From positions 1-60,933 of the forward strand of contig NZ_JAIVFV010000024.1 in the NCBI RefSeq assembly GCF_020829445.1: 60,933 nucleotides of DNA, written 5' to 3'. The notes under the pieces were generated by a model. That model was not told the DNA's origin. It was given only the letters and a program-made list of their open reading frames with translations, and made no database searches. This document shows positions 17,731-26,584 of the stretch, one piece after another. Made by a program: the position numbers and the translations under genes. Source of the DNA: Nostoc sp. CHAB 5836 (GTDB lineage: Bacteria > Cyanobacteriota > Cyanobacteriia > Cyanobacteriales > Nostocaceae). Each line of letters starts with the position of its first letter. Positions within the stretch are counted from its first letter, which is position 1.

Positions 17731-18556
17731 TGCAATAGACATCTGGTGAAATTAAATATGCGTTACCCAGAACCCTTGTAAAGACGTAGCACTGCTACGT
17801 CTCTACATTCATTTTCACTCCTATGTCTTTTCTTCTCTTTCTTTGCGTCCAACTCTTACGAGACGCTGCGCGAAGGCGGTTCGTTAAAAAAATTGACTTT
17901 AACAAAGAGTTAGGACTTACGCAAAATAATGAAAAACGAACCGCATAGACGCAAAGCGGCTTCCCGCAGGGTAGGGCGCAAAGGAGAGGCAGCGCGGTCT
18001 TGGGGGTTTCCCCCATGAGCGACTGCCGTCACAAAGGAATAAGAGTTTCAGAGAGTTATTGCGTAAGTCCTAAGAGTTTTAGCCCAAGTGTATTGTCTTC
18101 TAAATCAGTATCTATCCCAGTGACAATCGACATATCTCGGCCCATACTGTGATGATTAGATACCGGACTATAGATTCCAGGTTAATCATCTGGGCAGCTA
18201 TTCGGGGATGGGTGCTTCGCAGCAAGCGAATGTCATCTGTCCCCTTTACTATAGCGGTTCTCGTTTGGATACGATACACTTTGACCTCTCTCCAAACCTC
18301 TCTCCTAAAAGGAGAGAGGCTTTGAACTAAGTTTGGGGTTTAAGTCCCCAGCAATATAGGCAGCCCGAATTGAACGCCTAAATCTAAATCCCCGTCACAA
18401 AACGTAATTGCTCTCTTCGCAGCGTTAGCGACGTAGGAGCGTCATGGGCGAAAAAGCGAATTGTTTTAATCTTACTCCCCTTCCCTTGTAGGGAAGGGGC
18501 TGGGGGTTAGGTCTGTATTGCACTCAATCGAGAAGCGCTATAATTACCGGTGTAAT
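17731..18556. other. 825-bp spacer packed with repeats
   Basis: No gene seen. Contains an element with inverted ends AGGACTTACGCAA / TTGCGTAAGTCCT (listed separately), TTCGCAGCGTTAGCGACGTA-type repeats (about 18415-18440), and an inverted repeat CTCTCTCCTAAAAGGAGAGAG (about 18299-18320). It also holds a CCCCTTCCCTTGTAGGGAAGGGG hairpin (about 18478-18500). It separates the kinase gene from the convergent end of the polysaccharide cluster. Confidence 0.65.
17905..18078. repeat. MITE-5 copy (AGGACTTACGCAA ends) with 7-bp target duplication
   Basis: The element 17912-18071 has 13-bp inverted ends AGGACTTACGCAA / TTGCGTAAGTCCT and is flanked by direct AAGAGTT copies (17905-17911 and 18072-18078). 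Its interior contains an ACGAACCGCATAGACGC core and a GGGGGTTTCCCCCATGAGCG block shared with other repeats. Other copies: 42364-42486 and 54784-55140. Confidence 0.75.
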
Positions 18557-19678
18557 TTAAGAAACCCTTGGCATTACAGAACGAATCGCATTAATAAAAT
18601 TGTGAGCATAATTCTGCGTTGAAAAATCGAGGGCACGTTGTCTGGCGGCTACTCCCGCACTCTGGGCAAATTCTTGCTCGTCAAGATAGCGGAGAATTGC
18701 GATCGCTAATTTATCGGCATCGCCGTAAGGTGTTAATAGTCCATTCATGCCATCGGTAATAATCTCTGTCGGCCCGCCTGCATTACCAGCAATCACAGGT
18801 TTACCCAACGCCATCGCCTCAATAATTACAATCCCAAAGGGTTCTTTATCTGATGCATGAACAAATACATCCATCCCTTGCACCCACTCGGGGATATTAC
18901 GCTGTAGTCCAGCCATAATTACTTGGTCTTTCAAGTCTAATGCGGCAATTTCTGCTTTTAAGAAGTCCTCATAGTCCGGTTCTAAATCGTGCTTACCGCC
19001 AACTACTACACAATGAGCATCGGGATACTTCTGTAAAATTTTGGGCATCGCTTGCACCAGTACGTGCATTCCCTTCCATCGTTGCAATCGTCCAACAATT
19101 CCAATCAACGGCCCGTGTAAAGGTAAGCCCAACTTCCGTCGTGCTTCCTCAGAAGAGGGTAAAGCATTAGGCTCAAATCGGTCTAGTGCGACACCAGGAT
19201 AAACTAAGGGTGTTGGTCTGTGGGGCCAAATTTCTGCCTGTGCTTGCTTGCCATCTTGAGAGAGGGTGATAATTGCCCGCGCGGGGATTAAAGTAGCGAT
19301 TCGTACCAACCAAGTCTTATCACTAGGTACTTCTAGTTGATACCACACAGCAGGCAAGCCCGCCAGCATTGCCGCCAAACCTCCAGATATATGTGTGATC
19401 CACATCCAATTGACAATTATATCTGCACCTTCGCGGCGAGCGATCGCAGCAATCCGAAAAACAGCAGTAATAAAACGGTGGATTTGGCGTAAACGTCCAC
19501 TTTCTACAACTCGCGCATCAATGCCAAGGGACTTTACTTGTTCGACCATCGGGCCGTCTTCCAAAAAGATCACCAACCACTCAACACCCGCATTACGTCC
19601 TTGCTGTACCAAATCCCAAAGCATCATTTCACCACCGCCTCGTTGCTCGGCTAGTGGCATTACAATAATTACTTTCAT
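18557..19678 (-). CDS. glycosyltransferase family 4 (HEP cluster, last gene)
   Basis: 373 aa GT-B fold enzyme. The N-terminal domain begins MKVIIVMPLAEQRGGGEMMLWDL; the C-terminal nucleotide-sugar domain has GIVGRLQRWKGMHVLVQAMP and the EX7E-type motif KEPFGIVIIEAMALGKPVIAGNAGGP. It adds a sugar, donor unknown, to a growing polysaccharide repeat unit on the cytoplasmic face. It is the last gene of the minus-strand polysaccharide cluster, 43 bases after the polymerase-like gene, so probably co-transcribed with it. Confidence 0.88.
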   Translation of the reverse strand: MKVIIVMPLAEQRGGGEMMLWDLVQQGRNAGVEWLVIFLEDGPMVEQVKSLGIDARVVESGRLRQIHRFITAVFRIAAIARREGADIIVNWMWITHISGGLAAMLAGLPAVWYQLEVPSDKTWLVRIATLIPARAIITLSQDGKQAQAEIWPHRPTPLVYPGVALDRFEPNALPSSEEARRKLGLPLHGPLIGIVGRLQRWKGMHVLVQAMPKILQKYPDAHCVVVGGKHDLEPDYEDFLKAEIAALDLKDQVIMAGLQRNIPEWVQGMDVFVHASDKEPFGIVIIEAMALGKPVIAGNAGGPTEIITDGMNGLLTPYGDADKLAIAILRYLDEQEFAQSAGVAARQRALDFSTQNYAHNFINAIRSVMPRVS

Positions 19679-19721
19679 AATATAGGACTCCTATTAATAA
19701 CAAATGACAAATGACAAATAA

Positions 19722-21164
19722 CTAATGACTACTTAATGAATTATTTTGATGTTGATAGTATTTATGTCCTGCCATAGCCATAGCTAAAAATCCCCAAAGA
19801 ATCATCCCTGCCACGCTCAACATACCGCTACCGATAATTAGCTGTGCAGAAGAACTGATTCCAATAGCGCGGGCAGCACTGATAAAACTATCAAAACGAC
19901 CTTCACCATAATTGCTGACACTAATAATTAAAAAAATTAATCCACCCATATAAAAAATTGCTCCAAACCAACCCAGGGTGAAAAACATATCTAAAATGCC
20001 ACTATCAATCACCACAACTTCAATTTGACCAGTTTTTTCGTTGACTTTCCAAATATTTCCTAAGCCGTTACCTAGACCATTAGAAAGGGCTAAACCAAGG
20101 TTTTTGTCGTAACTTCCCGATCTATCTTTAAAACTGTTATCTTCTTCAAGATTAGAAAATGTTTCCAAACGGGCTGCTACAACCCCAGCAATTGGCTCGA
20201 TGGTTGTCAATGGTACAACACAAATTGCCATCACCACAATTATGGTAATTAAGCGTATTTTAATTCTGGCTCTGACTGAACCCATAATCATAATTATTCC
20301 TAATAACCAGCCTCCCCAATTAGTACGTGCTTGGGTCAACAAGAAGGACAAGTAACCAACAGCTGAAGCCGGAAAAATTAAACTTCCTGAACTGGTAAAT
20401 AACAACAGCAACCCCGCTTGCATGACCGAACCAAAGGGGCCGACTGAGTGCAATGTACTCCAGACGCGCATCCCGAAAGGTACAGGGTTTCCAGAACTCA
20501 TGAATAGTTTTGATTGGATGAGCCAATACCTATCCCACTCAGGTGCTACTACAAATTGATATACGCCATAAGTTCCTAAAATCAACACAGACCAGAGGAA
20601 TGTTCGCTGAATATTCTGGCGATAGCTGGGATAATCTCGCCAGTTTATAAACAAGTGAAAAGCGAAGATGATCGGACTAAGCCAATCCATCAATCCGCGT
20701 GCTACAGGAATAGGTGGATTATAAATCAGACCAATTAGAAATCCATAGAAAACTCCAATAAAAGCCAAAACAAACGGTAAACCCCCTTGGCGAGAGGCGC
20801 GGGGAAAGTGCCGCAAGAAAGTTGCTATAGTTACAAACACCACCAAGTAGGGTGCTATGAGCATTTGCCGGGTAGCGTCCCAGCCTATCCGATAGTCAAC
20901 TAAACGGGTAGCTAAGGGCGTGATAAACCAGATCCACCAGGTAAAGCTGATGTAGAGAATGGGATGCCGCAAGTATAAAAACACGGCTACTGCTAAAGCT
21001 GTCACCGGGTAAATTAGGCGCAATGCGGCAGTAGCACCGGCAAAATAGCAAACTACAGTTAGTAATATAAACCCGGCGATCGCCATCCAACCCTGTTGCG
21101 ATCGCTCTTCGGGAGAATAGTTTTCTTGTAAAAAACTATTGAAAAGTATCTGCTTAGAAGTCAT
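19722..21164 (-). CDS. Wzy-like O-antigen polymerase/ligase membrane protein
   Basis: 480 aa, very hydrophobic with about ten or more predicted transmembrane segments (for example GWMAIAGFILLTVVCYFAGA, LPFVLAFIGVFYGFLIGLIY, MILWGFLAMAMAGHKYY) and a long polar loop in the C-terminal half (AARLETFSNLEEDNSFKDRSGSYDKNLGLALSNG). This topology fits the O-antigen ligase/polymerase superfamily. Its position among glycosyltransferases, a Wzc-like protein and an exporter suggests polymerisation of the envelope polysaccharide at the periplasmic face. The exact reaction is an inference from context. Confidence 0.8.
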   Translation of the reverse strand: MTSKQILFNSFLQENYSPEERSQQGWMAIAGFILLTVVCYFAGATAALRLIYPVTALAVAVFLYLRHPILYISFTWWIWFITPLATRLVDYRIGWDATRQMLIAPYLVVFVTIATFLRHFPRASRQGGLPFVLAFIGVFYGFLIGLIYNPPIPVARGLMDWLSPIIFAFHLFINWRDYPSYRQNIQRTFLWSVLILGTYGVYQFVVAPEWDRYWLIQSKLFMSSGNPVPFGMRVWSTLHSVGPFGSVMQAGLLLLFTSSGSLIFPASAVGYLSFLLTQARTNWGGWLLGIIMIMGSVRARIKIRLITIIVVMAICVVPLTTIEPIAGVVAARLETFSNLEEDNSFKDRSGSYDKNLGLALSNGLGNGLGNIWKVNEKTGQIEVVVIDSGILDMFFTLGWFGAIFYMGGLIFLIISVSNYGEGRFDSFISAARAIGISSSAQLIIGSGMLSVAGMILWGFLAMAMAGHKYYQHQNNSLSSH

Positions 21165-21358
21165 TCAATTTTGGATTTTGGATTTACCAAGTCGTTTCCA
21201 GGTTCCAGTCTGGCAACTAGAACACCAATTGAGTAATCCTGGAAGAACCTCTCCCCCAACCCCTCTCCTAGGAGGAGAGGGGAGTTTTGCTCCCCCTTCC
21301 CTTGTAGGGAAGGGGGCTGGGGGGTTAGGTTTTTGATTACTGAATCAATCCTCTACAG

Positions 21359-22297
21359 CTAAGAATAAATTGAATTACGAATTACGAATTGTTTATATCC
21401 CTGCCAACGCCCACGCCAGGATGCTAGCAATTTTTTACCTGCCAATTGCCCTTGGCTGGGTAAAAATCTCAGCCATTGTACTAAGCCCAAACTATCGCAC
21501 GTACCCACGAATACTGCCCAGAACAAAAATACAATCCGGCGGATAAATGGCAGATGCTCTAACAAAACTAAGGTTTCATTATGGACTAAATTAATAAAGG
21601 CAACTTCATTAAAATTATTTCGTTGATCTTCATCAAAACGTTGGGCTGGATAGTGATCTACAGCAACATTAGGATCATAAATTATCTTCCAACCAGCCCG
21701 CTTTAATGCCAGAGTAAATGCCATTTCAAAATGTACCTGCGCTCCAGTACCACGCATCCGCTCATCAAAGCGCAATTGTCCGATTGCTTGGGTACGAAAA
21801 CTCATGTTTACGCCCTTGAGAATATCGACTTCACGCGGTTCTCCCACTCCCAGGTGATGGTTGCCAATGACTCGCCCAAACCACTGCAACTGTCCCACTA
21901 CTGGGCGGGATTCGTCTTCTAATTTGCTGCCGTGGTGTATCCAATCACGCCCACCAAGTCCACCGAGGTGACTATCACAGGTAAAGTAAGCGGCGATGCG
22001 CTCTAACCAATCCGGGTGGGGTGCGGCATCATCATCAGTAATGGAAACAATATCGCCTTGCACTGCTGCTAATCCAGCGTTGAGGGCTGCTACTACTCCG
22101 GGTTGTGTGACTTTCACAGTATGCAGTGGCAAATTGTGCGCTGTGTATTGGGCAAGAAATTGCCAAGTTTGTGCATCCGTATCGCGGACAACCACTATTA
22201 CCTGATCAACAGGTTTAATTTGCTCCTGTAGCGCCAAAAGGCAGCGTGAGAGGTCTTGTGGACGGCGATAAGTCGGTATGAGAACAGTGTTCCGCAT
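21359..22297 (-). CDS. glycosyltransferase family 2
   Basis: 312 aa GT-A fold enzyme. Starts VLIPTYRRPQDLSRCLLALQ; the nucleotide-binding/metal site is SITDDDAAPHPDWLERIAAYF; EVDILKGVNMSFRTQAI and RGTGAQVHFEMAF form the acceptor-side loop typical of GT2. A C-terminal hydrophobic stretch (FIRRIVFLFWAVFVGTC) may associate with the membrane. Its start overlaps the end of the preceding GT4 gene by 83 bases, so the two are translationally linked. Confidence 0.88.
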   Translation of the reverse strand: MRNTVLIPTYRRPQDLSRCLLALQEQIKPVDQVIVVVRDTDAQTWQFLAQYTAHNLPLHTVKVTQPGVVAALNAGLAAVQGDIVSITDDDAAPHPDWLERIAAYFTCDSHLGGLGGRDWIHHGSKLEDESRPVVGQLQWFGRVIGNHHLGVGEPREVDILKGVNMSFRTQAIGQLRFDERMRGTGAQVHFEMAFTLALKRAGWKIIYDPNVAVDHYPAQRFDEDQRNNFNEVAFINLVHNETLVLLEHLPFIRRIVFLFWAVFVGTCDSLGLVQWLRFLPSQGQLAGKKLLASWRGRWQGYKQFVIRNSIYS

Positions 22298-23444
22298 TCT
22301 TGCTTAACTCCTCAAATAGATCCACATAAGTTTGTGCCATAGTAGTCCAGCTATATTGTTCTGCCACAGAGCGAGCTGCTTGACCCATCTGTTGCATTAG
22401 GGCGCGATGTCTGCCCACAAGCCGCTCTGCGTCTGGGCTTACGAAAGACATTAGCGCCGTACTCAAACCATCGATATCATCTGAGTCCGGTAAGACGATG
22501 CCACATTCTGGTGTCACCAACTCTGCACCTCCGGTAGCTGTGGCAGTAATTACTGGTAATCCTGAAGAAAGTGCTTCTAACAATACGAGAGTGCAAGCTT
22601 CGTATCGGGAAGGAAAAACAAATAAATCTACTGCTCGCATAATTTCGGCAATGTCACGTCGATATCCGACAAAATGCACCCGTTCACTTAACCCCAAGGA
22701 AGCCGCTAGTTGAGGGAAAGGACTACCTTCGATATGACCCACCACCGCCAGATGTAAATTGGGAACTTTCACCAAGGCGTGCAACACTGTATCTAAATTC
22801 TTTCTAGGTGTGCGGATGTCTCCGGCGAACAGCGCTAGGTTGACATTCTCCGGTAAACCTAATTTTTGGCGATCGCTTTGGCCAGGGGTAAATTCTTCTA
22901 AGTCTACGCCATTGACAATTACGCGAATCCGAGAACGCGGCACACCAATGTTAACTAATTCCTGCGCTACCTTTTGGGATACAGCTACCACAACCTGCGC
23001 TTTTTGGAAAGCCTGTTTTTCCCAACGGGCATTAAAAGCCGTAAATAGCCACTGGTACAAACCATACAAATCGCGGCGATTGCGGGAAATATGAACAGGC
23101 GATCGCAACCATGAACTATGGACAAAATGTACCGCATTCACATCAGCCGCAGCCAGATTAATTGCTCCATTGACTTTAACCAAATCAATCTCAGAGCGAT
23201 ATTTTCGCAACCAATCTGCACTTTTTTGAGCAAATATAAAATTCCGCACCAATTCTGTAGGATAGCCTTTGACTGGAATTTTAATCCAATTAACTTGGCT
23301 ACTATCTTCTAATTCCGGTGCAACTTCACTAGCTAATAATGTCAACTCATGACCACGACGAATTGCTTCATTAACAACCTCATAATTTACCCGACCTTGC
23401 CCATCACCTTTTTTGATTTTATGAGTAACAATACAAAGTTTCAT
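22215..23444 (-). CDS. glycosyltransferase family 4
   Basis: 409 aa GT-B enzyme. The N-terminal domain begins MKLCIVTHKIKKGDGQGRVNYEV; the C-terminal domain has LALFAGDIRTPRKNLDTVLHAL and RYEACTLVLLEALSSGLPVITATATGG (EX7E). The last 28 or so residues, after SKNAEHCSH, are low-complexity and overlap the next gene by 83 bases, which suggests the frame was extended past an older stop. Donor and acceptor unknown; part of the polysaccharide assembly line. Confidence 0.88.
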   Translation of the reverse strand: MKLCIVTHKIKKGDGQGRVNYEVVNEAIRRGHELTLLASEVAPELEDSSQVNWIKIPVKGYPTELVRNFIFAQKSADWLRKYRSEIDLVKVNGAINLAAADVNAVHFVHSSWLRSPVHISRNRRDLYGLYQWLFTAFNARWEKQAFQKAQVVVAVSQKVAQELVNIGVPRSRIRVIVNGVDLEEFTPGQSDRQKLGLPENVNLALFAGDIRTPRKNLDTVLHALVKVPNLHLAVVGHIEGSPFPQLAASLGLSERVHFVGYRRDIAEIMRAVDLFVFPSRYEACTLVLLEALSSGLPVITATATGGAELVTPECGIVLPDSDDIDGLSTALMSFVSPDAERLVGRHRALMQQMGQAARSVAEQYSWTTMAQTYVDLFEELSKNAEHCSHTDLSPSTRPLTLPFGATGAN

Positions 23445-23578
23445 CCACTACCTTCCTTAATCATCAAAGCTACACGCAAAAACCTTAAAAATCACATTAT
23501 TTTTATTCTCTCTGTGTCCTCTGCGTCTCTGTGGTTAGTTGAAAAAATCAATTCCCCAACTTAGATGTACTTGCTCTA

Positions 23579-24571
23579 TTATTTAGATATTCCTATTAAA
23601 TTATGAGCCAAAACTCGCGGAGTAAAACTCAGACTAAGTGCCGCTATAGTTCGCACATTAAATTTTTGTTTATTCAGCGCTTGCCAAAAATAAGCACGTG
23701 CTGCCGCTATCTGTTCACTTCGCAACAAACCAATGCCCAAAGTAGTATTAGCTTCTAACCATTTATGTTGAAAGTAAGTCCGAAATTCCTGTAAACAAGA
23801 GTCTTCCATAAAGACTTGATAACAAAACATTTCGCTTTTAGCCTTGCGGATTTTTGCCTGGACATCTCGACTACCACTGAGCATGGTATCAGCTTGCTCA
23901 TGGGCACGATATCGCGTCAATCTTTCGGGATAATAGTAAGCACCACGACCAGATATAGAGCAGAGGTAAGTTAAATATAAATCCCACATCCCGCCAGCTT
24001 CCAAGGGAATACTATCCCAATCCACAAGATTATTACGAATCACACAAGATGCCGCAGTGGGTATGCTTTTATCTACCAATCCAATTTTGTAAAAAGGTTG
24101 ATGAATTCCTTTTGCCAATTTGTCCCGCTTATAACCGCGTGTATTTGCTTCAGTCCCAGCATGATTAATTATGCTATTAGCATCTATAATATACTGGTCA
24201 CAAAAAGCGAGAATTAACTCCGAATTTGCTTCTAGTGGTGGTACAAGCTTGGCTAAAAAATCTTCATTCCAGATATCATCGTCATGGAGACTAGCAACAT
24301 ACTTACCTCGCGCCATCTTGAAACCATGTTGCTGATTAGCTAACATACCGACATTTTGCTGATGTCGCCAAAATCGGATGCGTGAATCAGCAAAAGATGC
24401 CACGAGTGCTTGGGGATTTTCTGGACTACAATTATCACAAACAATAATTTCGATATTTTGATAAGTTTGTTTAATAGCACTAGCGATCGCTTGCTTGAGA
24501 TACTCTGGACGACTATAGGTGGGAATAATAACGCTAACTAAAGGTTGTTGGGATTCTTGATGTAATGACAT
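23579..24571 (-). CDS. glycosyltransferase family 2
   Basis: 330 aa GT-A enzyme with the canonical start VSVIIPTYSRPEYLKQAIAS, DNCSPENP and the DXD-type motif SLHDDDIWNEDF. A well-preserved GT2 catalytic domain covers the first 220 residues; the helical C-terminal part (EMFCYQVFMEDSCLQEFRTYFQHKWLE...ALNKQKFN) is typical of capsule or EPS GT2 proteins. It is minus-strand, in the HEP cluster, 134 bases upstream of the GT4 gene; the spacer carries a CTCTGTGTCCTCTGCGTCTC repeat core. Confidence 0.88.
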   Translation of the reverse strand: MSLHQESQQPLVSVIIPTYSRPEYLKQAIASAIKQTYQNIEIIVCDNCSPENPQALVASFADSRIRFWRHQQNVGMLANQQHGFKMARGKYVASLHDDDIWNEDFLAKLVPPLEANSELILAFCDQYIIDANSIINHAGTEANTRGYKRDKLAKGIHQPFYKIGLVDKSIPTAASCVIRNNLVDWDSIPLEAGGMWDLYLTYLCSISGRGAYYYPERLTRYRAHEQADTMLSGSRDVQAKIRKAKSEMFCYQVFMEDSCLQEFRTYFQHKWLEANTTLGIGLLRSEQIAAARAYFWQALNKQKFNVRTIAALSLSFTPRVLAHNLIGISK

Positions 24572-25044
24572 ATTTTTCTCCTTTAATTTTTTCTAACTAA
24601 GAAGGATTATTTACCTCGATAGATGCATTTTCTTTCTCTTTGTTGGGTTTCGCTTACGCTCAACCCAACCTACACATTTTTATTTTTAGTCTTAACCGAA
24701 CCGTATTGGATGCTGTTTAAGAGGTTGTTTTAAAAGTCCTCTGGTCAGTAGCAAAACGTTTTAGATCCCCCTAAATCCACGCCACTTGCTTCACTTGGGG
24801 AGACCCCAAGACCGCAGTGGCTCCCCTTTTTAAGGGGGACTTTGATTCTTCCGGTTCCCCCCTTTTTAAGGGGAGCCAGCGCGGTCTTCTCCCAAGGGGA
24901 GACGCCAAAGGCGATAGCGCAGCGTTAGCGAGTCCACGAGCGTCTGGGGGTTTCCCCCATGAGCGACTGGCGTGGGTTAGGGGGGATCTAAAAGTGCCTA
25001 GAATTACAGCCCACCACTTTTCAAACATCCTCTAAGCTTTTGCC
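24572..25044. repeat. nested dispersed repeats in a cluster spacer
   Basis: An inner element with long inverted ends (TTTTAGATCCCCCTAAATCC at about 24759 against GGGGGGATCTAAAA ending at about 24993) encloses several GGGGAGACGCC / GGGGGTTTCCCCCATGAGCG blocks. An outer, weaker pair (AGAGGTTGTTT at about 24720, AAACATCCTCT at about 25024) may mark an older element. A fragment of CAAAACGAACC-type MITE-1 end (CTTAACCGAACCGTATTGG) is at about 24691. No gene is seen. Confidence 0.6.
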
Positions 25045-26211
25045 TTAATAATCAAATTCAGCTATTGTTTTTGCATAAATTGTTTGAAGATTTTTTACAT
25101 GATAATTCATCGTAAATTGTTTCATCAATAAAGCATGACCTTGTTCACCCATGTGTCGGCTTGTTTGATAATCTGTAGACAAATGATTAATGGCATCAGC
25201 CAGTTTTTTGATATTATTACCTGGAACAAGAATACCCGTTTCTCCATCTCGTAAATGTTCTGGAATCCCTCCGACTGCACTACCAATTACAGGTCGATAA
25301 CGAGCATAAGCTTCTAGAGTTACAAGACCCGCAGGTTCAGGCCAAACACTGGGAAAGATGACTGCAAAACACTGTTGATAAAGTTTATTTATCGTGTCGC
25401 GATCGCACCAGCCATGCCAAGTAATACGGTTCCTTAATCCGAGGGTATTTGCTAACTCTTCTAAGCGGGAACGTTCCCACCCTTCACCTGCGATATCAAG
25501 TTGAATTTGCGGGTCTGTATGTATTAAGGTTTTGAGTAACCATTCTAAACCTTTATCAGAAACAATCCGTCCCACAAACAAAATTCTCTGATTTTGGTGG
25601 ACTCCTAAACTTAAGGGAGTAGTTGCTGTTTTTGGTAGAGATATACCACAGTGTAACGTGACAGTTTGCTCAGGAGGTACACCGTTTTTAATCAACTCTT
25701 CCCGGACATATTCGCTATTAGCAATAAAAGTAATTTTTCTCGTTTTTAATACATCTAAAAACTGATGAGTTGTTTGAAGTTCTCTAAAAGTTCTTAAAGG
25801 TCTACGGCTACCACATTTATCTACTAATTTACCCCAGGTACATCCTAAGTAAGAGAAGTTGCGATCGCAGGTTGTTTGCTGCCCTGCTAAATATTTAGTG
25901 CCACTAGGACAATACAATGAGTGATTATGAACGCTGAAGATGGTAGGACACTCGCCTGTAAGCTGCAACAATAAATCTGGACTGTGGATATGCAACAATC
26001 TAAACTGGCTTTGGTCAACATTCTTGAGCGATTTTATCACGCGATCGCTAACATTATCTGGCCGATGTTCAAATAGGGAAGCTAAATAAGTTTCAACACC
26101 TCCGCTCCCACCTACCTCAAAATTTGAGCATTGATAAATCAGGTTTTTTTCCCAAAATACCCTGTCTAATTGTTTCTCGCTTTGCTTGATATCATTGATT
26201 GAGTTAGGCAT
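25045..26211 (-). CDS. glycosyltransferase family 4
   Basis: 388 aa GT-B enzyme. ILFVGRIVSDKGLEWLLKTL and WPEPAGLVTLEAYARYRPVIGSAVGGIPEHL give the donor-binding domain and EX7E motif. The N-terminal domain contains HIHSPDLLLQ...VHNHSLYCPSG and a cysteine cluster (CPSGTKYLAGQQTTC, YLGCTWGKLVDKC) seen in some capsular GT4 enzymes. In the polysaccharide run; its upstream spacer is occupied by a nested MITE pair. Confidence 0.87.
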   Translation of the reverse strand: MPNSINDIKQSEKQLDRVFWEKNLIYQCSNFEVGGSGGVETYLASLFEHRPDNVSDRVIKSLKNVDQSQFRLLHIHSPDLLLQLTGECPTIFSVHNHSLYCPSGTKYLAGQQTTCDRNFSYLGCTWGKLVDKCGSRRPLRTFRELQTTHQFLDVLKTRKITFIANSEYVREELIKNGVPPEQTVTLHCGISLPKTATTPLSLGVHQNQRILFVGRIVSDKGLEWLLKTLIHTDPQIQLDIAGEGWERSRLEELANTLGLRNRITWHGWCDRDTINKLYQQCFAVIFPSVWPEPAGLVTLEAYARYRPVIGSAVGGIPEHLRDGETGILVPGNNIKKLADAINHLSTDYQTSRHMGEQGHALLMKQFTMNYHVKNLQTIYAKTIAEFDY

Positions 26212-26254
26212 TAATCACCAGCTATTTTTACTTAATTATTAATTATGTTCTTCA

Positions 26255-26566
26255 TAGAAATATCAGGGCTATTTCATTCTAGACATAAACCACCAGGAAC
26301 TGAAGTTCCTGGCTCATAGCTAAAGTCCGTTAAAACGGACTATAACCCAATACACTTGGGTTAAGCATTTCCTCCTTCTCCTTCTCTCTGTGTTCTCTGC
26401 GCCTCTGTGGTTCGTAAAAAAACAGTTTCAGCCTTACTTAACAGCCTTAAGTGAACCGTATTGGACTATAACCCTTTCTCAGTAGTCTTTAGACTACTTT
26501 CACTATTAGACTCATAATTCATTCTGAGGCGGGCTAGATGAGAATGAAATAGCGCTGTAGAAATAT
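26255..26566. repeat. MITE-4: 17-bp inverted ends and 9-bp target duplication
   Basis: The element 26264-26557 has ends CAGGGCTATTTCATTCT and AGAATGAAATAGCGCTG (16 of 17 complementary), flanked by direct TAGAAATAT copies (26255-26263, 26558-26566). The interior has small palindromes GGAACTGAAGTTCC, GTCCGTTAAAACGGAC and AGTCTTTAGACT, shared with the element at 43732-43938. A MITE-1 copy is inserted in it. Apart from these elements the 26212-26584 spacer shows no gene. Confidence 0.85.
26338..26473. repeat. MITE-1 copy nested in MITE-4, with 10-bp target duplication
   Basis: The element 26348-26463 (116 bp) runs from CAATACACTTGGGTTAAG to GTGAACCGTATTG and is flanked by exact direct repeats GACTATAACC (26338-26347 and 26464-26473). 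The interior carries the CTCTGCGCCTCTGTGGTTCG core in the orientation opposite to the copy at 2250. Confidence 0.92.
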
Positions 26567-26584
26567 AGGCTGCTCTTCATAATT

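Noticed and set aside
24771..25035. Short frames on both strands in the spacer after the GT2 gene
   Set aside because: Entirely within inverted repeat sequence; coding on both strands is an artefact of palindromes.
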